A DNA stretch of 64,000 bases, from positions 41,543,428 to 41,607,427 of the forward strand of contig NC_088865.1 of the NCBI RefSeq assembly GCF_032884065.1. The letters run 5' to 3'. The notes under the pieces were generated by a model, which was given only the letters and a program-made list of their open reading frames with translations, did no database searches and was not told the DNA's origin. Within the stretch, counting starts at the first letter, position 1; every line of letters begins with the position of its first letter. Position numbers and translations under genes: made by a program. This stretch comes from Artemia franciscana (lineage: Eukaryota; Arthropoda; Branchiopoda; Anostraca; Artemiidae). Positions 21,614 to 33,020 of the stretch are shown one piece after another.

Positions 21614-22955
21614 TCAAACAGTTAATGGCAACGAACTGTAAGTAAGGAGTGACCCGGCTCAATAGTAACTGAAACTCTAAAAAACTGAATTTTTATACCA
21701 ATAGATAGATCAAAGAATCGTCTTTTTATGTTGATTTCAAATATATAAGCAGCATTAAGGTTAGCCTTACCCATCAGAGGCTACAAGCCTAAAAAATATG
21801 TTTGATTTTGGAAAAAGGGGGGAAAAAACCCTAAAAGTCATAGAATCCTACTGAAAAATATACCATCAGCTTCAGTGTTTCAGAAAATCTTATTGTAGTG
21901 GTTTCAAACACCATTCTTCAAAAATGTTGATTTATATATTTTTTTGCCAGAAGAAGGACCACGGATGCGTGTTTATTTTTTTCCAGGGGTGATCATATCG
22001 ATCCAGTGGTCCTAGAATATCAAGAAAGGGCTCATTCGAATGGAAATAAGAATTTTTAGTGTACTTTTTAAGTTACCAAAAATGGAATGTAACAAGGCCA
22101 CCTCCCACGCCTCTTTTTCTCTAAACCGTCCGATCAAAATTTTGAGATATCCATTTTCTTCAGCATGGTTGGAAGTCCGGATAACTATGTCTTTTCAGGT
22201 ATCATGACCCTCCGCAGCCCTCGAGGAAAAGTTTCCAAGTTACAAAATTTGCCCGTTGTTTACGTATAGTATTTGTTATCTGGAAGTTACCTATATTCAT
22301 ACATTTTTTTGGTGCGAAAGGTGGAATTTTCTGCTGGAGGGATTTTCAACCGGGATAATTTTCCGTGGGAGGGGAAGCTTCCAGGGTGTGAATTTTGCAG
22401 AGGAAATCTTACACTGTTGTAATTTGCCAGAATTCCTGTACAAAATTCTTCTTTTTATTTAGCTTTCTCTTTGCCGGCTCAAATTTCACGTGGAGATGTT
22501 AAGGGTCATTGTCCGGGGAGAGTTTTCACCAGCATTGAATAGTCTAGATAATAAATTATTGGGAAGGAGGTAATTATCTGTGGAGGTGAATTCAGAATTT
22601 CTGGCATTATTTAAAAAAACAATCAGAAATTAAATTTTAAAAAACAAGTTTTCTCGACGGAAAGTAAGGAACAACACTAAAACTTAAAACGAACAGACAT
22701 CATTAGGTATATGAGGGGGTTTGCTCCTCTCAACATCTCGTTTGTTACGCTAAAGTTAAAATTATGTCCCAATTCTTTAAGACCGACTCCTGAAACACTA
22801 TGTTTGTTCAATTAGAACAATAAAAATCTATTTTTAAAACTACTATAAAACTTTAGCGTAAAGAGTGGGGTGTTGAGGAGGAGAAACCCACTCATATAGT
22901 AATAATTTCTGTGCGTTTTAAGTTTTAATGTTGTTCCTTACTTTCAGTTGAAAAA
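21614..22955 (-). mobile_element. Composite palindromic element: R1 and palindrome A
   Basis: Reverse orientation. R1 begins TCAAACAGTTAATGGCAACG and AGTAAGGAGTGACCCGG and continues, more diverged than other copies, to about 22610. Part of it (22330-22530) resembles the GGAAAATACCCC minisatellite. Palindrome A follows at 22635-22955, with arms at GTTACGCTAAAGTTAAAATT and AAACTTTAGCGTAAAGAGTG. Confidence 0.7.
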
Positions 22956-23404
22956 ATTATCGTTTATTTAATCATTCATAGATCTATCGATCGAGATACT
23001 CGTGTTTGTGGGCGTTCTTATTTACGAAAACTTGTCTTTCAAACGTCTAATTAGTCTGATTATAATGAAGATTTCCAGGAACAACGATATTTTAAGAAAG
23101 CTCAAAATTGATTTTTCTGGATATATTTCAGTCCTTGTTCACTGCCTGATCAAGTCTTATGTTTCTTTCGGCCCAATATTATAGATGTTAACTTCTCATT
23201 CTCTCTTAAAACTACTTTCTAAGCTTTACAATAAAGCTGAAAACTCATTCAGGACATTTATATTTCAGATGATACTGCTTTACTTGACCTCGAATCACTC
23301 TGTATCCTTTCATCTGCATGATTTACTTTTTTCAGCTTCATGGTGACCTTCCCCATCCCCTTGTTTTGGTGTCTTTTTTCCTGAACGAAATAATTATCAT
23401 AGTT
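22956..23404. other. Unassigned DNA
   Basis: A 60-codon plus-strand frame at 23002-23184 and AT-rich sequence. Frame similarity to the ends of reverse transcriptases was considered but not convincing. Confidence 0.35.
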
Positions 23405-24985
23405 ATCAAACAGTTGTGGTAACGAACAGTTCGTGGTAACGAGCCGGGTAAGGAGTGACCCGGCTCAATAGTAACCAAAACTCTAAAAAACGGAATTTTG
23501 ATACCAATAGTAACATCAAAAGAATCAAATTTTAATGCTGATTTTAAATATATAAGTTTTATCAAGATTAGTCTTACTTATAAAAAGTTACGAGCCCGAG
23601 AAAATTTGATTTATTTTGTAAAAAAGATTCAGCGTGAAGATTCATCAGATTCATCAGATTCAGCGTGTTAGATAACTCTACTGTAAGAGTTTCAAGCTCC
23701 TATCTAGGAAAATGTGGAATTTTGTATTTTTTTTTTTTGCCAGAAGACAGATCAAGGATGCGTGTTTTTTTTTCCCAGGGGTAATCGTGTCGATCCAGTA
23801 GACCTCGAATATTGCAAGAGGACTCATTCTAATGGAAATTAAAGTTATAGTGCCCTTTTTAAGTGGCCAAATAAATTGGAGGGCACCTAGTCCCCCATCC
23901 ACCAACATATTTTCTCCAAAGTCACCGGATAAAAATTTTGTGATGGCCATTTAGTTCAACTTGGTCGAAAACCTAATTAATATGTATTTGGGGACGACTT
24001 AATCCCTCACAGTCCCTGGGGGAGGGGCTGCAAGTTACAGACTTTGACCACTATTTACATATAGTAATGGTTATTGTGAAGTGTACAGACGTTTTCAGGG
24101 GGACTTTTTCACGTTAGGGTGGGAGTGGGTAGGTGGAGGGGGTTATGTGGCAGGATCTTTTCATGGGGGAAGAAAATTTCCATGAAGGGGCTGTAGGATT
24201 TTCTAGCGTTATTAAAAAAAACAATAAGAAAATAAATATTTTTTTTTCACCTGGAAGTAAGGAGTAGCATTAAAACTTCAACCTAACATAAAATATTACG
24301 TATATAAGGGGGCTCGTCTCATCTACAATACCTTGCTCTTTACGCTAAAGTATTTTTAGTAATTTCAAATAAATATTCTATGGCCTTTGTGATTCAGGGG
24401 TCATTCTTAAAGATTTGGGATAAAATTTAAAGCTTTAGTGTAAAGAGCGAGGTATTGACGAGGGGGAAAACCCGCTCATATACGTAATAAAAATACAATA
24501 ATATAGAAGTTCGTAATATAGAACTAGAGGGCAGCTAGGTCTCCTCACTCACCCCTTTTTTGTATCAAAATTATCTGATCAAAACTGTGAGAAAACCATT
24601 TAACAAAAAAAAATATTAATCTACGAATATATTTTTAATTATTCATGTGCGGTGAGCCAAAAACAAACATGTATTAATTAAAAAACGTTCAGAAATTAAA
24701 TAAGAAAACAAGTTTTTTTGACTGCAGGTACGGAACGGCATTATAACTTAAAACGAACAGAAAGTATTCCGCATATGAAAGAGGCTGTCCCCTCCGAAAC
24801 CCATCATTCTTAACGCTAAAGTATTTTTTATTGTTTTAAAAAGTGGAGTTGTGACAGAGTCAAACTTTAGCGTAAAGAGTGAGGCGTTACGGAGGGGACA
24901 ACTTTGTCCATATACGGAGTAATTTCTGTTCGTTTTAAGTTTTAATGTCGCTCCTTATTTGCAGTTAAAAAAACTTTTTCTTTTA
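23405..24985 (-). mobile_element. Composite palindromic element, near full length
   Basis: Order in this orientation: R1 (23405-24215, starting with a duplicated GTTCGTGGTAACGA hairpin), palindrome A (24225-24490), R2 (24490-24715, with GTGCGGTGAGCCAAAAACAA) and palindrome B (24710-24985). The outer ends carry GTAAGGAGTGAC (left) and GTCGCTCCTTATT (right), facing each other. No coding capacity. Confidence 0.85.
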
Positions 24986-25077
24986 TTTATTAGCATAAAG
25001 ATCATAATCACACTCGTTTTACTTCATCTGTAAGGTCAGATTTTAGTACCGTTTTGTTGAGTCTCTTTGTGTGATTA

Positions 25078-25240
25078 GATAAAAAAAAAACAAGTTTTTC
25101 AACTGAAAGTAAGGAGTGACATTAAAGGTTAAAATAAACATAAATTATTCCGTATATGAAAGGGGCTGTCCCCTCCTCAACGCCCCAACCTTTACGCTAA
25201 AGTTTGACTCTTTGTCACAACTCTATTTAAAAAAAAAAAA
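25078..25240 (+). mobile_element. Left half of palindrome B
   Basis: AACTGAAAGTAAGGAGTGAC through CTTTACGCTAAAGTTTGACT, then the copy stops at an A-rich run instead of continuing into the second arm. A one-armed remnant. Confidence 0.7.
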
Positions 25241-25449
25241 AAAACAGAAGAATAGGCAAAATCTAATAAATACATTTTCAAACTGCGTTCAATTCCTTAT
25301 AAATCAACCACTGTTATCTATGGTCTTCGAACCATAGCTTTTATGTTGAAAAATTTTAGTTTTTAGTATATGAATTTATCACTATTTATTTTTATTTATG
25401 ACTTTACTAAGCAGAAGATTTACAATATACAAAACAACATAATACTCTA

Positions 25450-28335
25450 GGAGGTATTCATGCTCGTCCAAAGTCTGCTCTCATGCATTCTTAGCGCATG
25501 TAGAGCTGACTTCACGTGCCTCTGGATATCCGACTAGCCACCAAAGAACTAGATGCACCTAGGGACGGTTGGATTAGCAGCCCTCCTCCTGAAATTCATT
25601 GCTACGAATGGAACTGGAAATATAGTCTCGGATGCCCCAGCTACTTTCCAAAACGGACGCAGACCCGCCCAAAGACGTACCCCTTTGGACATCGTTGACC
25701 AAGGTGGCATTAATGTTGCCACCTGGAATGCCCTGACGCTGAACCAGCCTGTTTCTAAGCTATTTTAGCAAATGAACTAATTGATAAAAATTGACGATCG
25801 CACGAATAACACAAACGCACAATACGGGAAGCGGTGAAAAAGATATTGGAGAAGGACGGACACTGCTTTGGTCTGGTGGAACCCAAAGAAGAGGGGGAGT
25901 CAGCTTTTTCTCGAAAGCTTTGCCCGGAAAGCCCAACTGTCATTCACACCTAGCTCATCACGTCTGCTGAGAGCAAGAATTGACGGCAAACACTTGACGA
26001 TAACTGTTCTTACCTGCCATGCACCGACAAAGGAGGCCGAGGATAAAGATAAGGACGACTTCTATGTGGTGCTGTCCTCCGAGCTCTCCTCCGTGCTGCT
26101 GCACGACTACTTCATAGTTTTAGGAGACTTTAACACTTGTGTCACTAAGAGCACTGGCCTGTATGATGCGGCTGTTGTCCTCTAATGGTTGACGCTCTGA
26201 ATGATAATGATTAGCGGCTAATCAATTACTGTATCATCCACGTCCTATCGGTCACAAATACTTGGGTCGTGAGAAGAGACATTTCGAAGCACAAATGGTA
26301 CAGCAATGAAGGCAAGACAAAAAAGATGCTTGACTACATCATTGTACAACGACGCTGGCTTTCGTCTGTCTAGAACTACAACTCATACAGAGGTGCCGAG
26401 CTTGACAATATCGACCATCGTCTTGTTTTTGCAAGTATCAATTACGGGTGAAGGCCAACAAGAGTAATACCCCTTTCTCCAAGAATATAGACACCTCTTG
26501 ACTGAAGCAAGATCCTTCGGTTCGTGAGCAGTACATTGTTGAGGTCTCTAACTTCTTTGAAGCCCTACAGCAGTGTTCTGAAAGCAATTCATTGTGGAAC
26601 ACTTTCACGGTTAATATTTTCATCGCAGCTACAGAAGTTGTGGGCTTGAAGCAGTGAAAAAGGAAAGAGTGGTTTGAGCAGAGACGAAGACTGAGACTAC
26701 GAGGAGATATGACACTCTACGGACAGCTCAACAAACAGTGCAACTCTATGCTTCAGAAAGACGAGGAAGAATTCATTGGAAGCAAGGCCGCTGAGCTTGA
26801 GCAAGCTGCCCATAAGAAAGACATAGGCGCAACATTCAAGATCTTGTGTGAGCTGACTGGCCAAAACACAACGGCGTTCACAAGCCAGAAAGCAATGAAT
26901 GGAGAAACCATTTACGATCAGTCCCAATGTCTTGGTCTATGGAAGAAACATTTCGATAAGCTGTTCATCTCAGATCCACCGGATTGCACTGACCCAGGGC
27001 TTGTTGATGCTGCTGCAGAAGCTGCCGCTGCCCTTGACGGGGACGAATTTTCTCCTGAGGAGATCAGATCGGCCATAAAGAAACTTAAGAACAATAAAGC
27101 AGCCGTAACTTGTGGCACCACTTCTGAGCTACTCACAACAAGCGCCCCGCAATGATACTCTGGCTGCAGACGATGTTCAGCGTAATCTGGTGGACTGAAA
27201 TTATACCATCAGATTGCAAGAAAGGAATCCTTGTGCCAGTGTTTAAGCACAAGGGCAGCAAGACCGACTGCAGCAATTACCGCAATATTACCCTACTGTA
27301 TGTTCCTGGAAATCTATTTTGTGATGCTGCTGTTGAAACGTGCAACAAGTCTCCTACATGCTTTTCGCCATCTCCAAGAAGCCGGATTCATGCCAGGAAA
27401 ATCGACAACTGAACAGATTCACACGGTTAGACAGATCGTTGAGAAGACAGTGGAATTTAACAAGAAGCCTACATAGCTTTCGTTGACTTTCGCTCTGTCT
27501 TAGACACTGTTGACAGACCGTCCCTTTGGCTAATCCTGAAAGCTGCGGATCTACCTACAAAGATAGTTAGTTTCTTCAAAAAACTCTACAGCAACACAGA
27601 AAGCGCCGTCCTTGTTAACGGGAAGCTTTGTTCTTCCTTCCCCATACAAAATAGAGTACACCAAGTATGCGCTGCTGCACCTGAGCTGTTTAACTGCGTC
27701 ATCGACCACATCCTGAACGAGACGCACCATGCCCATTCTTTGGGCAAACAGTTATGCCGGGATGACTCTGTCCGATGTTGACTTCGCGGACGATGTAGCT
27801 TTCCTTAATGACAATCACAGCAAACTTGAGTCTGCAGTCGAGACGCTCTCCTCCACAGCCTCTGGAGCTGGGTGAAAATCAACTGGAAGAAAACGAAGAT
27901 CATGCCCATAGAAAAGACCGCATCAGCAACACTCTCAACTGTTGAGATTAACGGCCAAGCTTTCGATGTGGTAAAGCATTTCACATATTCCGGATCAATT
28001 ATATCCTCAAGTAGCACACTTGACGCCAAAATCTCAGCCAGATCAGCCAAGCAAGCTCTGTGCTCGGACAACTTCTGAGAGCAGTTTTCCACTAATGCCA
28101 AATTTGTCGCCATACCAAAGCCCGAATTTACAACACCATAGTCTCAAGCATCATGTTGTACTCTTCTGGGACTTGGCCAATAGCCTAGGAAGAGCTAAAA
28201 AGGCTGATGTAATAAACCAACGCCTGCTTAGCCGCAACATCCCCACAAATGAAACCCCATCCTTAGCCCAGGGCTAGCTGGAGAACACTGACGGCGCTGT
28301 CAACCAGTTCTCAATCCACAATATCCTGCGAATTA
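25450..28335 (+). pseudogene. Non-LTR retrotransposon (RTE/CFDP2-like): endonuclease plus reverse transcriptase, broken
   Basis: Would encode an apurinic-type endonuclease followed by a reverse transcriptase. Endonuclease marks: NVATWNALTLNQ near 25710, LVEPKK at 25870, TCHAPTKEAEDKDKDDFY at about 26013, VLGDFNT at 26120, MLDYIIVQRRW at 26325 and NIDHRLVF at 26408. Linker and RT marks: FDKLF (26953), CKKGILVPVFKHKG (27217), GFMPGKSTTEQI (27385), FVDFRSVLDTVDR (motif A, 27480), VHQVCAAAPELFN (degenerate motif B, 27657), DVDFADDVAFLND (motif C, FADD, 27776), INWKKTK (27878) and FTYSGSII (27980). The GC content is above the flanks. At least six frame changes and internal stops split it, so it is inactive. 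Clade placement comes from motif style only. Confidence 0.88.
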
Positions 28336-29207
28336 TTCTCACTTTAGTTTTTTGCTTTTATTGACTTCAATCACTTTGCTGTCTACAGTGCCTGCACACA
28401 AATTTCCATTAGGTAACCATGATTTTGTAAATTTAAAGTATTTACACAATTAATTACAGAAAACTAAAAGCTTTCTGAGGAAAAGAATGACATTTATCAA
28501 CAGGTTTTATTTGAAGCGTCCATATGCTTACAGTTTAATATTTAGCTAGAAAAAAGATATTATTTGCCAGCCTTATTTTTTGGCTACAAGCCTACGATAA
28601 ATTGTGTGATTTTTTAGATGTGTCCCTTGAGTTGTGGTGACCAAATTTTTTCACTTATCCATCTCAAAAAGAGCTTAATTACTTCTGTCAAAAACCAGCA
28701 GAACTATTCTTAGCTTTGCTAAAGAATTATATTCTCACAAGAATCTTCGAACAATGATTCTAGTTTTCCCCTTTTTGAGAAATAAACAATGACTTAAATA
28801 CCTAGAATATCCAAATGTACGTATTTCCAAGAATCGATTAGGACTGATAGAAAAGCAAAACAAATCCCTTAGGAACCTTTTTAAGTTATAAATTAATTCC
28901 ATTTTGAATGACAAAATATGGATCTATTCAATCTTTTCAAAGGTAGGGTTGGCAATTCCCGAATATCTAGAAGAGAAGAGCAAGAAGTTTTTTTTTTTTT
29001 TTTTAATCCAGGGCGTCAAAGTTGTTTTCTCGATTTTTCTTGGCAAAACACCAAAAGAAGGTACTTTTCTAAATCAAGGGGGTACAAAAAAACTAGGGGA
29101 TATTTTTTACCCCTTCCATTGACGTGCCTGTGAAATAGATAAGTACTAATTAGACGTGATATTGTATTTCCGGACACTGTATGATTTTGGCAATTGATTC
29201 TAATTCG
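28336..29207. other. Unassigned AT-rich DNA
   Basis: Poly-T run at 28990-29005. No gene recognised. Confidence 0.4.
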
Positions 29208-29345
29208 ATTAAATAAAAAAAAACACAAGCCTCTTCAACTGAAATTAATGAGCCGTGATAGACCTTCAAACGAACAGAAATTATTCCTTATGTGAGGAGA
29301 GCTGCCCCCTCATCAGCCCTTCACTGTATGCACTTATGTTTTGTA
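29208..29345 (+). mobile_element. Left half of palindrome B, diverged
   Basis: TTAAATAAAAAAAAACACAAG, CAACTGAAATTAATGAGCCG and AACGAACAGAAATTATTCC mark a one-armed, diverged copy just left of a full element. Confidence 0.55.
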
Positions 29346-29389
29346 ACACTTTAAAAAAAAGTACTAATTACAATTCAGCTTTTAGACCA

Positions 29390-31065
29390 ATCACACAGTT
29401 CATGGTAAAGAACTATAGTAAGGAGCGATCCGTCTCAATAGTAACCGAAACTCTAAAAAACAGTATTTTGATACCAATAGTTGCATCACAAAAGAATCGT
29501 ATTTTTATGCTGATTTTCATCAGGTTTTACCCATCAAAAGTTACGAGCCTGAGAAAATTTGCCTTATTTTAGAAAATAGAGAAACACACCCTAAAAAACA
29601 TGGAATCTTAACGAAAATCACACCATCCGATTCAGCGTATCAGAGAACCCTACTGTAGAAGTTTCAACCTCCTATCTGCCAAAATGTGGAATTTTGTATT
29701 TTTTGCCAAGAGACAGGTCACAGATGCGTGTTTTTTTTTTTTTTTCCCAGGGTTGATCGTATCGACCCAGTGGTCCTACAATGTCGCGAGAAGGCTCATT
29801 CTAACTGAAATTAAAAGTTCTAGTGCCCTTTTTGAGTGACCAAAAAAATTGGAGGGCCCCCAAGGCCCCCTCCCACACTCATTTTTTCACAAATTGACGG
29901 ATCAAAATTTTGAGATAGCCATTTTGTTCAACATAGTCGAAAATTATAATAACTATGTCTTTGGGGAAAACTTAATCCACTGGAGTCCCCAGGGAAGGGG
30001 CTGCAATTTACAAACTTTGACTATTGTTTATATATAGTAATGGTTATTGCGAAATGTACAGACATTTTCAGGGGAACTTTTTCACGTTGGGGGAGGGGAA
30101 GGTCAGGAGGATGGGTTTTACGTGGGGAGATCTCTTATGGAGGAATTTATCATGAGGGAAGAGAATTTCAATGAAGCCGGCACAGGATTTTCTAGACTTA
30201 TTTGAAAAAAGAACAATAAAAAAATAAATAAAAAAAAGTTTTTTCAGCTGGAAGTAAGGAGCAGCATTAAAACTTAAAACGAAAAGATATTATTACGGAT
30301 ATAGGGGAGTTCGTCTTCTCCTTAACACCTCGCTCTTTACGCTGAAGTATTTTTAGTAATTTCAACTATTTATTCTACGGCCTTTGAGATTCAGGGGTCA
30401 TTCGTAAAGAATTCGGACAAAATTTAAGCTTTAGTGTAAAGAGCGAGGAATGGACGAGGGGGCAATCCCCCTTATATACATAATAAAAAATATACAAATA
30501 TAGAAGTTCGTTACGTAAGTTAATTCGTAAGTTACGTATATTTATTACTAAAAAAAAAACGTTCGTAAAAAAATAAAAAGTTCTAGTTGCTTTTCTAAGT
30601 AACCAAAAATTCGGAGGCAACTAGGCCTCCTCTCCCACCCCCTTTTTTATCAAAATCGTCCGATCAAAATTATGAAAAAGCCATTTAGCAAAAAAAATTA
30701 ATATGCAAATTTTGTTTTAATTATTCATGTGTGCTGAGCCAAAATCAAAACATACATTAATTGAAAAACGTTCAGACATTAAATAATAAGAAAAACAGAT
30801 TTTTTCAACTAAAAGTAAGGAGCGACATTAAAACTTAAAACGAACAGAAATTATTCTTTATATGAAAGGGGCTGTCCCCTCCTAAACGCCCCACTCTTTA
30901 CGCTTAAGTTTCTTATTTTTTCAAAAAGTAGAACTCTGACAAAGAGTCAAACTTTAGCGTAAAGAGCGGGACGCTGAGGAGGGGACAGCCCTTTCACATA
31001 CGGAATAATTTCTGTTCGTTTTAAGTTTTAAGGTCACCCCTTACTTTCAGTTGAAAAAAACTTTG
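29390..31065 (-). mobile_element. Composite palindromic element, near full length
   Basis: R1 (29390-30205) begins with a decayed hairpin CAGTTCATGGTAAAGAAC and AGTAAGGAGCGATCCG. Palindrome A (30215-30490) has CTTTACGCTGAAGTATTTTT and CTTTAGTGTAAAGAGCGAGG. R2 spans 30490-30780. Palindrome B (30785-31065) ends with GGTCACCCCTTACTTTCAGT. The interval 30010-30660 (end of R1, palindrome A, start of R2) is repeated almost base for base at 33318-33968. Confidence 0.85.
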
Positions 31066-31189
31066 TTTCTTTTTTATTTAAGCAAGCTTCTTCTACAAAC
31101 ACTTAAACAAAAGAAATGTCTCATGTTTGGAAACAGGGCTGAATTCTTTTGTTTCTTAAAGGCAGTCGTTCTTAAAAGGATTGTGGAAA

Positions 31190-31315
31190 AAATTCAAACT
31201 TTAGCGTAAAGAGTGAGCAATCAAAGAAGAGGTATCCCTTCCGAATTGACAGAATAATTCTTGTTCTAAGTCTTAATGTCGCTCATTGCTTTGATATAGA
31301 AAAAAACTTGTTTTT
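31190..31315 (+). mobile_element. Right arm remnant of a composite-element palindrome
   Basis: AAACTTTAGCGTAAAGAGTG, then TTGTTCTAAGTCTTAATGTC and GCTCATTGCTTTGA correspond to a right arm without its left partner. Confidence 0.55.
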
Positions 31316-31429
31316 TTATTTTTAAATTTCTTTTTTTTTTAATAGCATACACGGGTTACCCTAAGTTTGGTAGAGCTGCTTTAAAAAAAAAACACATCTT
31401 CTAGTATATTAATTAAAAAAAAAACTCTT

Positions 31430-31640
31430 TGTTATAAATAGATATATATATAAATAGATATATGTAAATATATATATATTATAAATATATAAATAGATAT
31501 ATATTATATATAAATAAATAGATATATAATAGATATATAGATATATATATAGATATATACATAAATAGATATATAGATATATATAAATAGATATATATTG
31601 TAAATAGAAATATAAAATAGAAATAGATAGATCTCAAAAC
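31430..31640. repeat. ATAGATATAT-type microsatellite
   Basis: Irregular mixture of ATAGATAT, ATATAAATAG and TA units over about 200 bases. Confidence 0.85.
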
Positions 31641-31859
31641 TGTTAAAAATTAAATGAAACATTGAAGCCTAATCTAAAACAAACAAAAACTACTACAAGC
31701 AGGAAATGGCCTAATGCCCCCCTCCTCGACCGTATTAGTCTAAAGCATATTACACCATTTGTCTTTTATTGGAAAACATTTGTATCTTAAACAATATAGT
31801 ATAATTTTCAAAACATTGACGACAAATAAAAATAAGCCACTTTAATAATGAAGATTAAA

Positions 31860-33020
31860 TAAAAAAAACTAGTTTTTTTTTAACTGAAAGTAAGGAGCGA
31901 CATTAAAACTTAAAACGAACAGAAATTACTCCGTATATGAAATGGGTTTGTACCTTCGTTAATACCTCGCTCTTTACACTAAGTCGTATGTTTTGTCCCA
32001 ATTCTTGAAGAATGACCCCTGAATCAAAAAGGCCGTAGAATAAATAGTTGAAATTAATAAAAAATACTTTAGCATAAAGAGCGAGGTATTTATCTCCTCC
32101 TAAATTCCTCGCTCTTTATGCTAAAGTATTTTTAGAACCCCTCATATGTGTCATAAACGCTGTTCGTTTTAAGTATCAATGCTACTCCTTACTTTCAATT
32201 GAAAAAACGTTTTCATGTTTATTTTTTCATTGTTTTCTTATAGTAATGATAAAAAATCCTGCGCCCTTCTCATTCAATTTTTCTTCCCCCACGACCTATT
32301 CCTCCAAGGAAAGATCCTCCCACACAGCCTCCTCCCCTTAACCCCACCCCCCAAACCAAAAAAATCCCCCTGAAAACGTCTGCACACTTCCCAAAAACCA
32401 TTACTGTATGTAAACAATGGTCATAGTTTGTAACTTACAGCCCCTCCCCCAGGGATTGTAGGGGAGTAAGTGATTCCCAAAGACATACTTATTATGGTTT
32501 TCGACTATGCGGAATAAAATGGCTGTCTCAAAATTTTGATTCGTTGAATTTGGGAAAAATTGAGCGTGGGAGGGGGCCTAGGTACCATCCAATTTTTTTG
32601 GTCACTTAAACAGAGCACTACAACTTTTCATTTCCGTTAGAATGAGCCCTCTTGCGACATTGTAGGACCACTTGGTCGATACGATGACCCATGGGGAAAA
32701 AAAAACAAATAAACACGCACCCGTGATTTGTCTTCTGGGAAAAAATACGAAATTCCACATTTTTGTAGATAGGAGCTTCAAATTTTCGCTATAGAGTTCT
32801 GTGATACGCCGTTAAGATTTTATGACTTTTAGGGGTTGTTTCCCCGTGTTTTCCAAAATAAGGCAAATTTTCTCAGGCTCGTAACTTTTGATGACGAAGA
32901 CTAAATTCGATGAAACTTATATATTTAGAAGCAGCATGAAAATCCAATTCGTTTGATGTATCTTTTAGCATCAAAATTCCGTTTTTTAGAGTTTTGTTCG
33001 TTACCACGAACGGTTTGAAA
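31860..33020 (+). mobile_element. Composite palindromic element: chimeric palindrome and R1
   Basis: The left arm is of B type (AACTGAAAGTAAGGAGCGAC and ATTACTCCGTATATGAAATG) but the centre and right arm are of A type (GAATAAATAGTTGAAATTA, AATGCTACTCCTTACTTTCA). An extra small hairpin, TAGCATAAAGAGCGAGG with CCTCGCTCTTTATGCTA, sits at 32070-32122. R1 follows at 32240-33020 with TCGTTACCACGAACGGTTTGA at its end. The A/B hybrid suggests recombination between palindromes. Confidence 0.8.

Noticed and set aside
23002..23184. Possible reverse transcriptase C-terminal fragment (SRNNDILRKLKIDFSG, LVHCLIKSYVSFGP)
   Set aside because: Resembles the end of some LINE proteins but is too short and lacks neighbouring motifs to support a call.
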